From Pseudomonas sp. P5_109 (lineage in GTDB: Bacteria > Pseudomonadota > Gammaproteobacteria > Pseudomonadales > Pseudomonadaceae): a stretch of DNA of 64,000 nt. This document shows, piece after piece, positions 1-11,593 of this stretch (position 1 is the first letter of the stretch; every line of letters begins with the position of its first letter). The position numbers and the translations under genes were made by a program. The stretch covers positions 2,087,001-2,151,000 of the forward strand of contig NZ_CP125380.1 of assembly GCF_034009455.1 (NCBI RefSeq), read 5' to 3'. The notes beneath the pieces are model-generated. The model saw nothing but the letters and a program-made list of their open reading frames with translations, ran no database searches and was not told the origin of the DNA.

Positions 1-1562
1 GCGAAGCCGAAAGCGGTGTGCTCGCCCGTGGTCAGGAAATCCAGCAACTGGGCCTTGAGCGCGAAGAGCGCGAAGCCGCTGTCGAAACCCTGGAAACCCA
101 ATTACAGAACCTGCGGGCGCAGCAGCGTCAGCAGGAAAACGGCCGTGAGCATCTGCGCCGTTTGCTGCAAGACGAAGCGCGTCAGCAGGGTGAACTGAAA
201 GCCCAGTTGTCCGCCGGTAAAGCCAAGGCCGAGCAATTGACCCTGCGCCGCACCCGTCTCGACGAAGAGCTCACCGAGCTGGACGAACAGCGAGCCCTGG
301 AGCACGAAAACATCGGCGAAGCGCGCCTGCAATTGCAGGAAGCCCTCGACAGCATGGCGCTGGACACCGAGCAGCGTGAGTTGCTGTTGGCCCAGCGCGA
401 CAGTTTGCGTGAACGCCTGGACCGGGTGCGTCAGGAAGCCCGGCAACACAAGGATCACGCCCACCAGTTGGCGGTGCGTCTGGGCTCGCTCAAGGCGCAG
501 CACGATTCCACGCGCCAGGCGCTGGAGCGTCTGGAAATGCAGTCCGAACGCCTGACCGAAAAACGCGAGCAATTGAGCCTCAATCTGGAGGAGGGCGAAG
601 CGCCACTGGAAGAGCTGCGTTTGAAACTCGAAGAGTTGCTCGACAAGCGTATGACTGTCGACGAGGAGCTCAAGACCGCGCAGATCGCCCTCGAAGATGC
701 CGATCGCGAATTGCGCGACGCCGAGAAGCGCCGCAGCCAGGCCGAACAGCAATCGCAGTTGATTCGCGGCCAGCTCGAAACCCAGCGCATGGAATGGCAA
801 GCCCTGACCGTGCGCCGCAAGACTTTGCAGGACCAGTTGCTGGAAGACGGCTACGATCTCCATGGCGTACTCGCGACGTTGACCGCCGAGGCCAACGAGA
901 AGGACGCCGAGGAAGAACTCGAGCGCATCGCCGCGCGAATTCAGCGCCTGGGCGCGATCAACCTCGCAGCCATCGATGAGTACCAGCAACAATCGGAGCG
1001 TAAACGTTATCTGGATGCGCAGAACGACGACCTGGTCGAAGCGCTCGAAACCCTCGAGAACGTGATTCGCAAGATCGACAAGGAAACCCGTAACCGCTTC
1101 AAGGATACCTTTGATCAGATCAATGGCGGTTTACAGGCGCTTTTCCCAAAAGTTTTCGGTGGAGGCCGCGCGTATTTGGAACTGACGGGCGAAGATCTAC
1201 TCGATACAGGGGTAACGATCATGGCGCAGCCGCCAGGAAAGAAGAACAGCACCATCCATTTGCTCTCTGGTGGCGAAAAAGCCCTGACCGCATTGGCCCT
1301 GGTTTTTGCGATCTTCAAGTTGAATCCGGCGCCGTTCTGCATGCTCGATGAAGTTGACGCGCCATTGGATGACGCTAACGTTGGACGCTACGCGCGGTTG
1401 GTAAAAGAGATGTCGCAGACAGTGCAGTTCATCTATATCACCCACAACAAGATCGCCATGGAAATGGCTGATCAACTGATGGGTGTGACGATGCACGAAC
1501 CCGGTTGTTCACGTCTGGTGGCAGTGGATGTGGAGGAGGCAATGGCGATGGTGGATGCCTGA
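1..1562 (+). CDS. smc: Chromosome segregation protein SMC, C-terminal part (5' end outside the window)
   Basis: The reading frame is open from base 3, so this is the last 519 residues of a much longer protein. About 300 residues of charged, Glu/Arg/Gln-rich coiled coil are followed by the C-terminal ATPase head. The ABC signature [14 protein letters not shown] lies near 1260-1300 and the Walker B region [12 protein letters not shown] near 1335-1370, with a switch histidine in YITHNK near 1440. SMC proteins are dimeric ATPases that compact and segregate the chromosome by loop extrusion with ScpAB. The order smc, zipA, ligA matches other pseudomonads. The N-terminal head and hinge lie outside the window. 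Family assignment is secure. Confidence 0.96.
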   Translation, partial: EAESGVLARGQEIQQLGLEREEREAAVETLETQLQNLRAQQRQQENGREHLRRLLQDEARQQGELKAQLSAGKAKAEQLTLRRTRLDEELTELDEQRALEHENIGEARLQLQEALDSMALDTEQRELLLAQRDSLRERLDRVRQEARQHKDHAHQLAVRLGSLKAQHDSTRQALERLEMQSERLTEKREQLSLNLEEGEAPLEELRLKLEELLDKRMTVDEELKTAQIALEDADRELRDAEKRRSQAEQQSQLIRGQLETQRMEWQALTVRRKTLQDQLLEDGYDLHGVLATLTAEANEKDAEEELERIAARIQRLGAINLAAIDEYQQQSERKRYLDAQNDDLVEALETLENVIRKIDKETRNRFKDTFDQINGGLQALFPKVFGGGRAYLELTGEDLLDTGVTIMAQPPGKKNSTIHLLSGGEKALTALALVFAIFKLNPAPFCMLDEVDAPLDDANVGRYARLVKEMSQTVQFIYITHNKIAMEMADQLMGVTMHEPGCSRLVAVDVEEAMAMVDA

Positions 1563-1820
1563 GTCGTGATCGTGGGAAGGGGTGTTTACGGGTTGTAGGA
1601 CTCTTTTGCTGACTTCGACTTGCTGGCCAATCGACATATTCGCGCTAGCCAACGTGGTAGACGGTGTAAAGTTGCCTTTGGTCGTGCTAGTTTAATGTCA
1701 ATTTTTCGTATACGTGGGCAAAACGCCTGTCAGAACATAGAGTTGGCGCCACGTTTTAAAGCGGTTTGCAGGTTGTAAACCCCTTATTTTTCAGCATTTT
1801 TTATAGAGGCACGGGATTAC

Positions 1821-2675
1821 ATGGAAATCGGTCTGCGCGAGTGGCTGATCGTCATCGGCATTATTGTCATTGCCGGTATTCTTTTTGATGGCTGGCGCCG
1901 TATGCGCGGCGGCAAGGGAAAACTGAAGTTCCGTCTTGACCGAAGTCTGTCCAACCTGCCGGACGAGGACAGCAGCGCCGAGCTGCTGGGCCCGCCGCGA
2001 GTGCTGGACAACCATAAAGAGCCGCAACTGGACGAGCAGGATCTGCCGTCGGTGAGCATGCCGGCCCGTGAGCCTCGCGAGTCGGGCTCCAAGCGCGGCA
2101 AGCGTGGCCACAGCGAGCCTTCCCAGGGCGACATGAATCTCAGCCTGGATCTGGATGGTGGCCCGAGCTTCAGCAGCCGCGACGACGACTTCCCGGATGA
2201 CACCAAGTCCTCGCCATCGCTGGGCGACAAAGAGCAGCCGCAAGCTGAAGAAGTGCTGGTGATCAGCGTGATCTGCCGCGACGCGGCCGGCTTCAAGGGC
2301 CCGGCGCTGTTGCAGAACATTCTGGAAAGCGGCCTGCGTTTCGGCGAGATGGATATTTTCCACCGTCACGAAAGCATGGCGGGCAACGGTGAAGTGCTGT
2401 TCTCCATGGCCAACGCCGTCAAGCCCGGCGTTTTCGACCTGGACGACATCGATCACTTCAGCACCCCGGCGGTGAGCTTCTTCCTGGGTCTGCCAGGCCC
2501 TCGCCATCCGAAGCAAGCGTTCGACGTGATGGTGGCGGCAGCGCGCAAACTGTCCCAGGAGCTCAACGGCGAACTGAAGGACGACCAGCGCAGCGTACTC
2601 ACCGCACAAACGATTGAGCATTACCGTCAGCGCATCGTCGAATTCGAACGCCGCGCCCTGACTCAGAAGCGTTGA
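1821..2675 (+). CDS. zipA: Cell division protein ZipA
   Basis: 284 residues. ZipA is an inner-membrane protein that tethers FtsZ to the membrane and stabilises the Z ring. The sequence has the family layout: an N-terminal membrane helix (about residues 5-22, hydrophobic [15 protein letters not shown]) with the rest cytoplasmic, a charged low-complexity linker (about 30-140, many Asp, Glu, Ser and Pro), and a C-terminal FtsZ-binding domain (about 148-275) beginning [16 protein letters not shown]. It lies between smc and ligA on the same strand. The ATG at 1821 is preceded by an AGAGGCACGGGA stretch that can serve as ribosome binding site. Confidence 0.96.
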   Translation: MEIGLREWLIVIGIIVIAGILFDGWRRMRGGKGKLKFRLDRSLSNLPDEDSSAELLGPPRVLDNHKEPQLDEQDLPSVSMPAREPRESGSKRGKRGHSEPSQGDMNLSLDLDGGPSFSSRDDDFPDDTKSSPSLGDKEQPQAEEVLVISVICRDAAGFKGPALLQNILESGLRFGEMDIFHRHESMAGNGEVLFSMANAVKPGVFDLDDIDHFSTPAVSFFLGLPGPRHPKQAFDVMVAAARKLSQELNGELKDDQRSVLTAQTIEHYRQRIVEFERRALTQKR

Positions 2676-2709
2676 TTTTTGAAATGTGTGGACATGACTG
2701 CCACACACT

Positions 2710-2774
2710 GTAGGAGCCGGCTTGCTGGCGATGCGGACTTGAAATCGCCATCGCCGGCAAGCCGGCCTCCTACA
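2710..2774. repeat. REPIN, family B
   Basis: Inverted pair of REP arms: GTAGGAGCCGGCTTGCTGGC on the left and its near-complement ending CTCCTACA on the right, with a short spacer. It sits between zipA and ligA. Confidence 0.85.
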
Positions 2775-2800
2775 ATGAATCTGCGCCGCATCTACAAATT

Positions 2801-5199
<2,399 letters not shown>

Positions 5200-5204
5200 A
5201 GCCA

Positions 5205-5287
5205 TTCGCGAGCAAGCCCGCTCCCACATTTAACCGAGTTCTTCCTGTAGGAATCCGATCGAATGTGGGAGCGGGCTTGCTCGCGAA
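5205..5287. repeat. REPIN, family A
   Basis: Two inverted arms of the type GTGGGAGCGGGCTTGCTCGC, at 5205-5230 and 5262-5287, separated by about 31 bases, directly after ligA. Confidence 0.9.
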
Positions 5288-5369
5288 GGCGATTTAAGCA
5301 GCACAGAAAGCGGGAACGATCAGCTCTCGGGAATGATCTAGTCTTGGCAAGCCCCAGGGAGAGATCGCC

Positions 5370-6536
5370 ATGTACCGCTTCTTCGAACAGCTCAGCTCGC
5401 GCATCGCCGCGCCGTTCATGGATGAGAATTCGCGCAACAGCAAGGTCTGGTCCTGTCGTTGCGGGCAGTCGCTGTTCTTTCGCAACAGCCAGTGCCTGGC
5501 CTGTTCGGCGGCGTTGGGTTATCAGCCGCAGCAGAGTCGCTTGTCCTCGCTGCAACCGGGTGTGCAAACGGGCACCTGGTTGCTGGATGACGATCCCGGG
5601 GCCGGCCTGTTTCGACGCTGCGCCAACCTCGACTCCCCGGCGGCCTGCAATTGGTTACTGCCTGCCAACGACCATGACGTCTTGTGCATTGCCTGCAGCC
5701 TCAATCGCACCATTCCTGATCTGTCGATAGCCGACAACCATGAGCGCTGGCGCAAGGTGGAAACCGCCAAGCGGCGTCTGGTCGCGCAACTGGTCAGCCT
5801 GGGGTTGCAAGTGATTCCAAAAAGCGTCGATGAAGATAAGGGCCTTGCGTTTGATTTCATCGGCGTCGACCTCGAAGGCAAGCCGCCCACCACGGGCCAC
5901 GCCAATGGCCTGATCACCCTCGATATCAAGGAAGCCGACGACGCGCACCGCGAACAGGTGCGGGTGCAAATGCACGAACCCTATCGCACGTTGCTCGGGC
6001 ATTTTCGTCATGAGGTCGGGCATTACTACTGGGACCGATTGATCGCCAACAGCCAATGGCTGGAACCCTTTCGCCAATTGTTCGGCGATGAACGCGCCAG
6101 CTATGCCGAAGCCCTCGAGCGGCATTATCAGCAGGGCGCACCGCTCGACTGGCAGCAGCATTACGTCAGCGCCTACGCGACCATGCACCCGTGGGAAGAC
6201 TGGGCGGAAACCTGGGCGCATTACCTGCACATGATGGACGCCGTGGATACCGCGCTGGGTTTTGGCATGAGTGCGCGGGAAATGGATTTCGACTATCAGC
6301 CGTTTCCGTTGGATACCCTCTACGATCCACAGCATCCCGGTGGCGCGACGTTTCTGTCGTTCGTCAATGCGTGGATCGAACTGGCCGGCATGCTCAATGA
6401 GCTGTCACGCAGCATGGGGCAGCCCGATTTCTATCCGTTCGTCCTGCCGCCAGCCGTCATTGCCAGGCTGCACTTTATTCACCTGGTGATCCAGCAGGAG
6501 GGCGGCAGGGCGGACGAGGTGCTCCAGGCGCAATAG
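5370..6536 (+). CDS. Putative zinc-binding metallopeptidase with N-terminal zinc ribbon
   Basis: 388 residues. The N-terminus has a zinc ribbon (CRCGQ ... CLAC, about residues 30-50) and a second Cys-containing segment near 110. The centre carries RHEVGHYYWDRL (about residues 213-224), an HExxH zinc-protease motif in the form typical of the bacterial putative zinc-binding metallopeptidase family (Pfam Peptidase_Mx type). A downstream acidic stretch HPWEDWAETWAHYLH probably supplies the third ligand. No signal peptide is visible, so a cytoplasmic location is likely. The start is supported by AGGGAGAG eight bases upstream. Substrate and role are unknown. The gene stands alone between ligA and the 4.5S RNA. 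Confidence 0.85.
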   Translation: MYRFFEQLSSRIAAPFMDENSRNSKVWSCRCGQSLFFRNSQCLACSAALGYQPQQSRLSSLQPGVQTGTWLLDDDPGAGLFRRCANLDSPAACNWLLPANDHDVLCIACSLNRTIPDLSIADNHERWRKVETAKRRLVAQLVSLGLQVIPKSVDEDKGLAFDFIGVDLEGKPPTTGHANGLITLDIKEADDAHREQVRVQMHEPYRTLLGHFRHEVGHYYWDRLIANSQWLEPFRQLFGDERASYAEALERHYQQGAPLDWQQHYVSAYATMHPWEDWAETWAHYLHMMDAVDTALGFGMSAREMDFDYQPFPLDTLYDPQHPGGATFLSFVNAWIELAGMLNELSRSMGQPDFYPFVLPPAVIARLHFIHLVIQQEGGRADEVLQAQ

Positions 6537-6579
6537 CAAGTGCTTGAACCCCCTCATGTTTTTAATCCGAAACCAACGG

Positions 6580-6607
6580 TTGTAACTTCGTCTCAGATAG
6601 GTACAAT
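6580..6607 (+). promoter_or_regulatory. Sigma-70 promoter for the 4.5S RNA
   Basis: TTGTAA (6580-6585), a 16-base spacer and TACAAT (6602-6607) precede the RNA gene. Transcription would start near 6614, giving a short 5' leader that contains a small hairpin (GCTCGCC / GGTGAGC, 6614-6631). Confidence 0.65.
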
Positions 6608-6639
6608 GGCGCGGCTCGCCGACTGGTGAGCGTCGTTAT

Positions 6640-6750
6640 GGTGACCCTATCGGTCCCCCCGCAACGATTACCCGTGAACCTGGTCAGAGCCGGAAGGCAG
6701 CAGCCACAGCGGGAACATTGTGTGCCGGGGTGTGGCTGGTAGGGTTACCA
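6640..6750 (+). ncRNA. ffs: Signal recognition particle 4.5S RNA
   Basis: The bacterial small SRP RNA, which pairs with Ffh to target membrane proteins to the translocon. The hallmark conserved loop is present (GGTCAGAGCCGGAAGGCAGCAGCC near 6680-6705, given here as two pieces: GGTCAGAGCC and GGAAGGCAGCAGCC). The ends pair: GGTGACCCT at 6640-6648 with AGGGTTACC at 6741-6749, and GTGTGCCGGGGTGTGGCTGG forms the 3' side of the long hairpin. The motif reads GGAAGGCAGC rather than the commoner GGAAGGAAGC, a tolerated variation. Confidence 0.93.
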
Positions 6751-6753
6751 CCT

Positions 6754-6790
6754 TAACGCCACGCGGGTGTTCTCTCGCGTTATCTTTCTG
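6754..6790 (+). terminator. Possible weak terminator of the 4.5S RNA
   Basis: TAACGC pairs with GCGTTA around a long loop, followed by TCTTTCTG. The stem is short, so support is modest. Confidence 0.35.
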
Positions 6791-6804
6791 AAAACAGACT
6801 TTCG

Positions 6805-7602
6805 CTAGCTGCCAGGATTTTGTCCGGGGCGGTTTTTTGTCGTTTCCGAATTGTCGGCAGCCGCAGGTTCGCCACCGATATACAGCCGAACAATCGCATC
6901 GATCTCCCCGGACGTTTTCATCTGTGCCAGGGTGCGCAGAATGCGCTGTACCGGCACTTGCGGGTCGTTGCGCACGTAGCAGCCGACATCCTGTTCCTGA
7001 AGCACCGCCACGCTGCGCAGCTGTTGCGCCGGCAGCAGGCGTTGATTGAACCAGTCCAGGGTCCATTGATTGCTGACGGCGTAATGGTTGCGGCCGGCGA
7101 GGAGTTTTTCCAGCACCTGTTCCTGATTGCGTGCGTCGTCGCGATGCAACTGTTCGGTTTCGAACAGCGGTTGCAGGGTCGGGTAGCTATAGCCCAGCAC
7201 GGTGCCGATGGACTGGTGCGACAAATCCGCCGGATTGATCGCAGCGGGGCGCGCATGCCGGCTGATCAGCAGGTCGGGCTGGGTAAAGAGCGGGATGCTC
7301 CAGAGGAAGTCGCCGGTCTGGTGGGGCAGCCACGATTGTGCGGCATAGCAGCGGACATCGACCTCGCCGTGTTCCATGGCGTTTTGCACCCGTGCGCGGG
7401 GCAGCACATGGAATTCGGCCGGAACGCCAACCTGGGTCGCAAGGCTGAGCATCACGTCATACAGGATGCCCTGGGTCGGTTTGCCCCGTTCCAGTTGCAC
7501 CATGGGCATGGTCCAGCTGTCGGTTATCGCAAAGCGCAACGGCGCATCAGCGGCTACGCCATCCAGGCTTATCAACAGCAATGCCCCCAAGGCCAGCCGC
7601 AT
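6805..7602 (-). CDS. Periplasmic substrate-binding protein (SBP_bac_3 family)
   Basis: 265 residues with an N-terminal signal peptide (MRLALGALLLISLDGVAADA; cleavage near AADA). The mature part begins LRFAITDSWTMP and has the family-3 solute-binding layout seen in amino-acid ABC transporter binding proteins and in orphan periplasmic sensors. No permease or ATPase gene is adjacent, so it is an orphan binding protein with unknown ligand. The open frame continues upstream to 8832 antisense to dnaX, but that part is a shadow. The ATG at 7602 follows GGAG with correct spacing. The C-terminus is convergent with ffs. Confidence 0.85.
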   Translation of the reverse strand: MRLALGALLLISLDGVAADAPLRFAITDSWTMPMVQLERGKPTQGILYDVMLSLATQVGVPAEFHVLPRARVQNAMEHGEVDVRCYAAQSWLPHQTGDFLWSIPLFTQPDLLISRHARPAAINPADLSHQSIGTVLGYSYPTLQPLFETEQLHRDDARNQEQVLEKLLAGRNHYAVSNQWTLDWFNQRLLPAQQLRSVAVLQEQDVGCYVRNDPQVPVQRILRTLAQMKTSGEIDAIVRLYIGGEPAAADNSETTKNRPGQNPGS

Positions 7603-7725
7603 AAACACTCCGTTATTAGCCCCCGATGTGCAGCTTAGCCACAATACACGAGCGCACCGGATGCAATTTGTGCCTTGCTCCGCTAGCATTAGCCGCTTCT
7701 GCTTCCTTCGCTGCGACGGTTTTCG

Positions 7726-9801
7726 ATGAGTTATCAGGTTCTTGCACGTAAATGGCGTCCGCGCTCGTTCCGCGAAATGGTCGGCCAGACCCATGTGCTC
7801 AAGGCTCTGATCAATGCCTTGGACAGCCAGCGGCTGCACCACGCCTACCTGTTCACCGGTACCCGTGGGGTCGGCAAGACCACCATCGCGCGGATCATTG
7901 CCAAATGCCTGAACTGTGAAACAGGTATCACTTCGACCCCCTGTGGCGAGTGCTCGGTGTGCCGTGAAATCGACGAAGGCCGCTTTGTCGACCTGATCGA
8001 GATCGACGCCGCGAGCCGCACCAAGGTCGAAGACACTCGCGAGCTGCTCGACAACGTGCAGTACGCCCCGAGCCGCGGGCGCTTCAAGGTCTACCTGATC
8101 GACGAAGTGCACATGCTCTCCAGCCATTCCTTCAACGCGCTGCTCAAAACCCTCGAGGAGCCGCCACCCTACGTCAAGTTCATCCTGGCCACCACCGATC
8201 CGCAGAAACTTCCTGCAACGATTCTGTCGCGGTGCCTGCAGTTCTCCCTGAAGAACATGACGCCGGAGCGCGTGGTCGAGCACTTGACCCACGTGCTGGG
8301 TGTCGAGAACGTGCCGTTCGAAGACGATGCACTGTGGTTGCTGGGGCGTGCCGCCGACGGGTCGATGCGTGACGCCATGAGCCTGACCGACCAGGCGATT
8401 GCCTTCGGTGAAGGCAAGGTCATGGCCGCCGACGTGCGGGCAATGCTCGGGACCCTCGATCACGGGCAGGTCTACGACGTCCTGCATGCGCTGATCGAAG
8501 GCGATGCCAAGGCGTTGCTCGAAGCCGTCCGCCACCTGGCCGAACAAGGCCCGGACTGGAACGGCGTGCTTTCGGAAATTCTCAATGTGCTGCACCGCGT
8601 TGCCATCGCCCAGGCTTTGCCGGAAGGTGTCGACAACGGTCACGGCGACCGTGATCGCGTGCTGGCGCTGGCCCAGGCCTTGCCGGCCGAAGACGTGCAG
8701 TTCTACTACCAGATGGGCCTGATCGGCCGCCGCGACCTGCCGCTGGCGCCGGATCCCCGGGGTGGTTTTGAAATGGTCTTGCTGCGGATGCTGGCGTTCC
8801 GGCCCGCAGACACCGCGGATGCCCCGAGGCAACCGCTAAAGCCAGTGGGGATCAGCCAGGCCACAGTTGATTCCGCAAACTCAGTGGCTGCCGCGCCAGT
8901 TGTTGCGCCGGTAGTCGCAGCGGCCGTTGCACCGATAGCGGCTGCGCCAGTAGCGGCTCCAGCGCCTGCACCGGAACCGGTTGCGCCGGTCGTTGTGCCA
9001 GAACCTGCGCCTTTGGTTGAAGCGGTCTTGGTCGAAGACGTTGTCGACCTGCCGTGGAACGACCCGGTCGAGCCCGCGCCCGTTCAGCATCCGGCGGTGG
9101 AGCCAGTGCTGGAAACCGCCAGCGAACAACCCGAGTTACCGCCGATGCCGTTGCCGACGCCGGACAGCGTGGTGCCGGACGCCCCGGAATGGGCCGCCGC
9201 GCCGATCCCGGAACCTTCGGTGGCCGAGGTCGATGCCGCGACGCCGGGCATGGACCTGGATGACGAGCCGCCGCTGGACGAGGATTACATCGAGCCGGAC
9301 ATGGATTCGGCCTACAGTTACCTCGACGAACTGGCCAGCGAGCACGCCGCCGACCCGGCGCCCGAGCCCGAGCCGGAACCTGCGGCAATGCCGGCCACCG
9401 GCCTGGCCCTGCAATGGCTGGAGATGTTCCCGAAATTGCCGATCTCCGGCATGACCGGCAGCATCGCCGCCAACTGCACGCTGATCGCGGTGGATGGCGA
9501 CAATTGGCTGATGCACCTGGACCCGGCCCACAGTGCCTTGTTCAACGCCACTCAGCAGCGGCGGCTCAACGATGCGCTGAACCAGTATCACCAGCGCACG
9601 CTGACCCTGAGCATCGAGCTGATCAAGCCCGAGCAGGAAACCCCGGCACAGGCGGCTTCACGCCGCCGCGCCAACCGTCAGCGCGAGGCGGAGGAGTCGA
9701 TCCACGGCGATCCGTTCATCCAGCAAATGATGCAACAGTTCGGTGCGGTGGTCCGTAACGATACTATTGAACCTGTCGACGCCCTGGTCACTCAGGGCTA
9801 A
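7726..9801 (+). CDS. dnaX: DNA polymerase III subunits tau/gamma
   Basis: 691 residues. The clamp-loader ATPase of the replicative polymerase. The AAA+ domain shows Walker A GTRGVGKTT (about residues 45-53), a zinc site (CLNCETG ... CGECSVC, about 64-82), Walker B IDEVHMLS and sensor 1 ATTDPQKLP. A long Ala/Pro/Val/Glu linker (about 385-550) joins it to the C-terminal tau domain that contacts DnaB and the polymerase (about 555-690). I see no A_AAA_AAG slippery heptamer in the linker region, so a gamma form made by programmed frameshifting, as in E. coli, is not evident. It heads the dnaX-ybaB-recR neighbourhood. Confidence 0.97.
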   Translation: MSYQVLARKWRPRSFREMVGQTHVLKALINALDSQRLHHAYLFTGTRGVGKTTIARIIAKCLNCETGITSTPCGECSVCREIDEGRFVDLIEIDAASRTKVEDTRELLDNVQYAPSRGRFKVYLIDEVHMLSSHSFNALLKTLEEPPPYVKFILATTDPQKLPATILSRCLQFSLKNMTPERVVEHLTHVLGVENVPFEDDALWLLGRAADGSMRDAMSLTDQAIAFGEGKVMAADVRAMLGTLDHGQVYDVLHALIEGDAKALLEAVRHLAEQGPDWNGVLSEILNVLHRVAIAQALPEGVDNGHGDRDRVLALAQALPAEDVQFYYQMGLIGRRDLPLAPDPRGGFEMVLLRMLAFRPADTADAPRQPLKPVGISQATVDSANSVAAAPVVAPVVAAAVAPIAAAPVAAPAPAPEPVAPVVVPEPAPLVEAVLVEDVVDLPWNDPVEPAPVQHPAVEPVLETASEQPELPPMPLPTPDSVVPDAPEWAAAPIPEPSVAEVDAATPGMDLDDEPPLDEDYIEPDMDSAYSYLDELASEHAADPAPEPEPEPAAMPATGLALQWLEMFPKLPISGMTGSIAANCTLIAVDGDNWLMHLDPAHSALFNATQQRRLNDALNQYHQRTLTLSIELIKPEQETPAQAASRRRANRQREAEESIHGDPFIQQMMQQFGAVVRNDTIEPVDALVTQG

Positions 9802-9868
9802 TAACTGAAGGCGTTCGGCCACATGGGCCGAGCGCTGTTTTGATCCAAGTACTTTTGAGGTGATTACC

Positions 9869-10207
9869 ATGATGAAAGGTGGCATGGCCGGCCTGATGAA
9901 GCAGGCGCAGCAGATGCAGGAAAAAATGGCCAAGATGCAGGAAGAACTGGCCAACGCCGAAGTCACCGGTAAAGCCGGTGGCGATATGGTCACCGTGGTG
10001 ATGACCGGTCGTCATGACGTCAAGAGCGTGACCATCGACCCAAGCCTGGTCGAAGGCATGAGCGAAGACGACAAGGAAATGCTCGAAGCGGTCATCGCCT
10101 CCGCCGTCAACGATGCCGTGCGCAAGATCGAAGCCAACAGCCAGGACAAGATGGGTAGCATGACCGCCGGCATGCAACTGCCGCCGGGCATGAAACTGCC
10201 ATTCTGA
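9869..10207 (+). CDS. ybaB: Nucleoid-associated protein, YbaB/EbfC family
   Basis: 112 residues, typical of this small dimeric DNA-binding family. The N-terminal helix is Met/Gln/Lys-rich ([19 protein letters not shown]) and the C-terminus ends GMKLPF. It follows dnaX by 67 bases. The start at 9869 follows GAGG eight bases upstream; a second ATG follows at 9872. In most gammaproteobacteria recR comes next; here an oxidoreductase gene lies between them, behind a terminator. Confidence 0.94.
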   Translation: MMKGGMAGLMKQAQQMQEKMAKMQEELANAEVTGKAGGDMVTVVMTGRHDVKSVTIDPSLVEGMSEDDKEMLEAVIASAVNDAVRKIEANSQDKMGSMTAGMQLPPGMKLPF

Positions 10208-10235
10208 TTCGCCTTCAGGCGGCAGATGAGCTACA

Positions 10236-10268
10236 AAAAAAGCCAGGCATAGCGCCTGGCATTTTTGT
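10236..10268 (+). terminator. Intrinsic terminator after ybaB
   Basis: GCCAGGC (10242-10248) pairs with GCCTGGC (10254-10260), followed by ATTTTTGTTT and preceded by a run of A. It is likely bidirectional in form, but only the plus strand has a gene upstream of it. Confidence 0.85.
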
Positions 10269-10306
10269 TTCTGGCAGGCAGGCATGTAGTGCCTGTGAAA
10301 TAGTCT

Positions 10307-10379
10307 TCGCTGGCAAGCCAGCTCCTTCAGAGGGTTTTCGGGCGACATAGAACCCTGTAGGAGCTGGCTTGCCAGCGAT
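10307..10379. repeat. REPIN, family B (variant arms)
   Basis: Arms TCGCTGGCAAGCCAGCTCCT and GTAGGAGCTGGCTTGCCAGC face each other across a spacer of about 30 bases. Confidence 0.85.
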
Positions 10380-10479
10380 AATGTCGCCTCGGTCCAACTG
10401 AATAAACATCGAACGCCATACCACCACAAAGGTCTGCTCCCTATATCACCGAACCCCATCGATCAAAGGAGACGCTGCC

Positions 10480-11514
10480 ATGTCCGACCCCATGACCCTC
10501 AATCAACGCATTGTCCTGGCTTCTCGCCCGGTAGGCGCGCCAACGCCGGAAAACTTCCGCATGGAGCGGGTGGCGCTGCCGGATCTGGCCGACGGCCAGG
10601 TGCTGCTCAAGACCGTTTTCCTGTCGCTGGATCCCTACATGCGCGGGCGCATGAGTGATGCGCCGTCCTACGCCGCACCGGTGGAAATCGGTGAAGTCAT
10701 GACCGGGGGCGCGGTCAGCCGAGTCGAGCGGTCGCTCAATCCGAAGTTCCAGGAAGGTGATCTGGTGGTCGGCGCCACCGGTTGGCAAAGCCACAGCATC
10801 AATGACGGGCGCAGCATCATCCCGGTGCCGTCGGGATTGCCCAGTGCGTCGATGGCCCTCGGAGTCCTGGGGATGCCGGGCATGACCGCGTACATGGGCC
10901 TGATGGACATCGGCCAGCCCAAGGCCGGCGAAACCCTGGTGGTGGCGGCCGCGTCCGGCGCAGTGGGTTCGGTAGTCGGCCAGGTGGCGAAGATCAAGGG
11001 GCTGCGCGTGGTCGGCGTGGCCGGCGGCGCGGACAAATGCCGTTATGTGGTAGAGGAGCTGGGCTTCGACACCTGTATCGACCACAAGAGCGCGGATTTT
11101 GCTGACGAGCTGGCGCAGGCCTGTCCCAAGGGCATCGACATTTATTATGAAAACGTCGGCGGCAAGGTGTTCGACACCGTGGTGCCGTTGCTCAATCCGA
11201 AGGCACGGATTCCACTCTGCGGCCTGATTGCCTCCTATAACGCCCATGAAGCGCCGAGTGGACCGGATCGCCTGCCCCTGTTGCAGCGCACCCTGTTGAC
11301 CAAGCGGGTGCGCATCCAGGGCTTCATCGTGTTCGATGACTATGGTGATCGCCAGCCGGAATTCCTCAGTGCCATGGCGCCCTGGGTGCGCGATGGCAAG
11401 GTGAAGTTTCGCGAAGATGTGGTCGATGGCCTGGAACAGGCGCCTGATGCGTTCATCGGCCTGCTGGAGGGGCGTAACTTCGGCAAGTTGGTGGTGCGGG
11501 TTTCCCGTGACTGA
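10480..11514 (+). CDS. NADP-dependent oxidoreductase, zinc-independent MDR superfamily (CurA/YncB-like)
   Basis: 344 residues. It resembles leukotriene B4 12-hydroxydehydrogenase/curcumin-reductase-type enzymes, which reduce the C=C bond of alpha,beta-unsaturated ketones and aldehydes with NADPH. Features seen: the N-terminal segment LASRPVGAPTPENFRME, SLDPYMRGRM, the Rossmann motif AASGAVGSVVGQVAK (about residues 152-166), and IYYENVGGKVFDTV in the active-site region. No catalytic zinc ligands are visible. A strong AAAGGAGA site precedes the ATG. It sits between ybaB and recR with its own intergenic regions, so it is probably transcribed independently. Actual substrate unknown. Confidence 0.88.
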   Translation: MSDPMTLNQRIVLASRPVGAPTPENFRMERVALPDLADGQVLLKTVFLSLDPYMRGRMSDAPSYAAPVEIGEVMTGGAVSRVERSLNPKFQEGDLVVGATGWQSHSINDGRSIIPVPSGLPSASMALGVLGMPGMTAYMGLMDIGQPKAGETLVVAAASGAVGSVVGQVAKIKGLRVVGVAGGADKCRYVVEELGFDTCIDHKSADFADELAQACPKGIDIYYENVGGKVFDTVVPLLNPKARIPLCGLIASYNAHEAPSGPDRLPLLQRTLLTKRVRIQGFIVFDDYGDRQPEFLSAMAPWVRDGKVKFREDVVDGLEQAPDAFIGLLEGRNFGKLVVRVSRD

Positions 11515-11593
11515 GTAATTCACGCTGCAATTTGACGCTCAACCGAGGCGCGGGTATAAACCGCGTCTCGTTGTTTTGTCGGACTTTTCCACC

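Noticed and set aside
6805..8832. 675-codon reading for the periplasmic binding protein
   Set aside because: The first 410 codons are antisense to dnaX. The signal peptide and ribosome site place the start at 7602.
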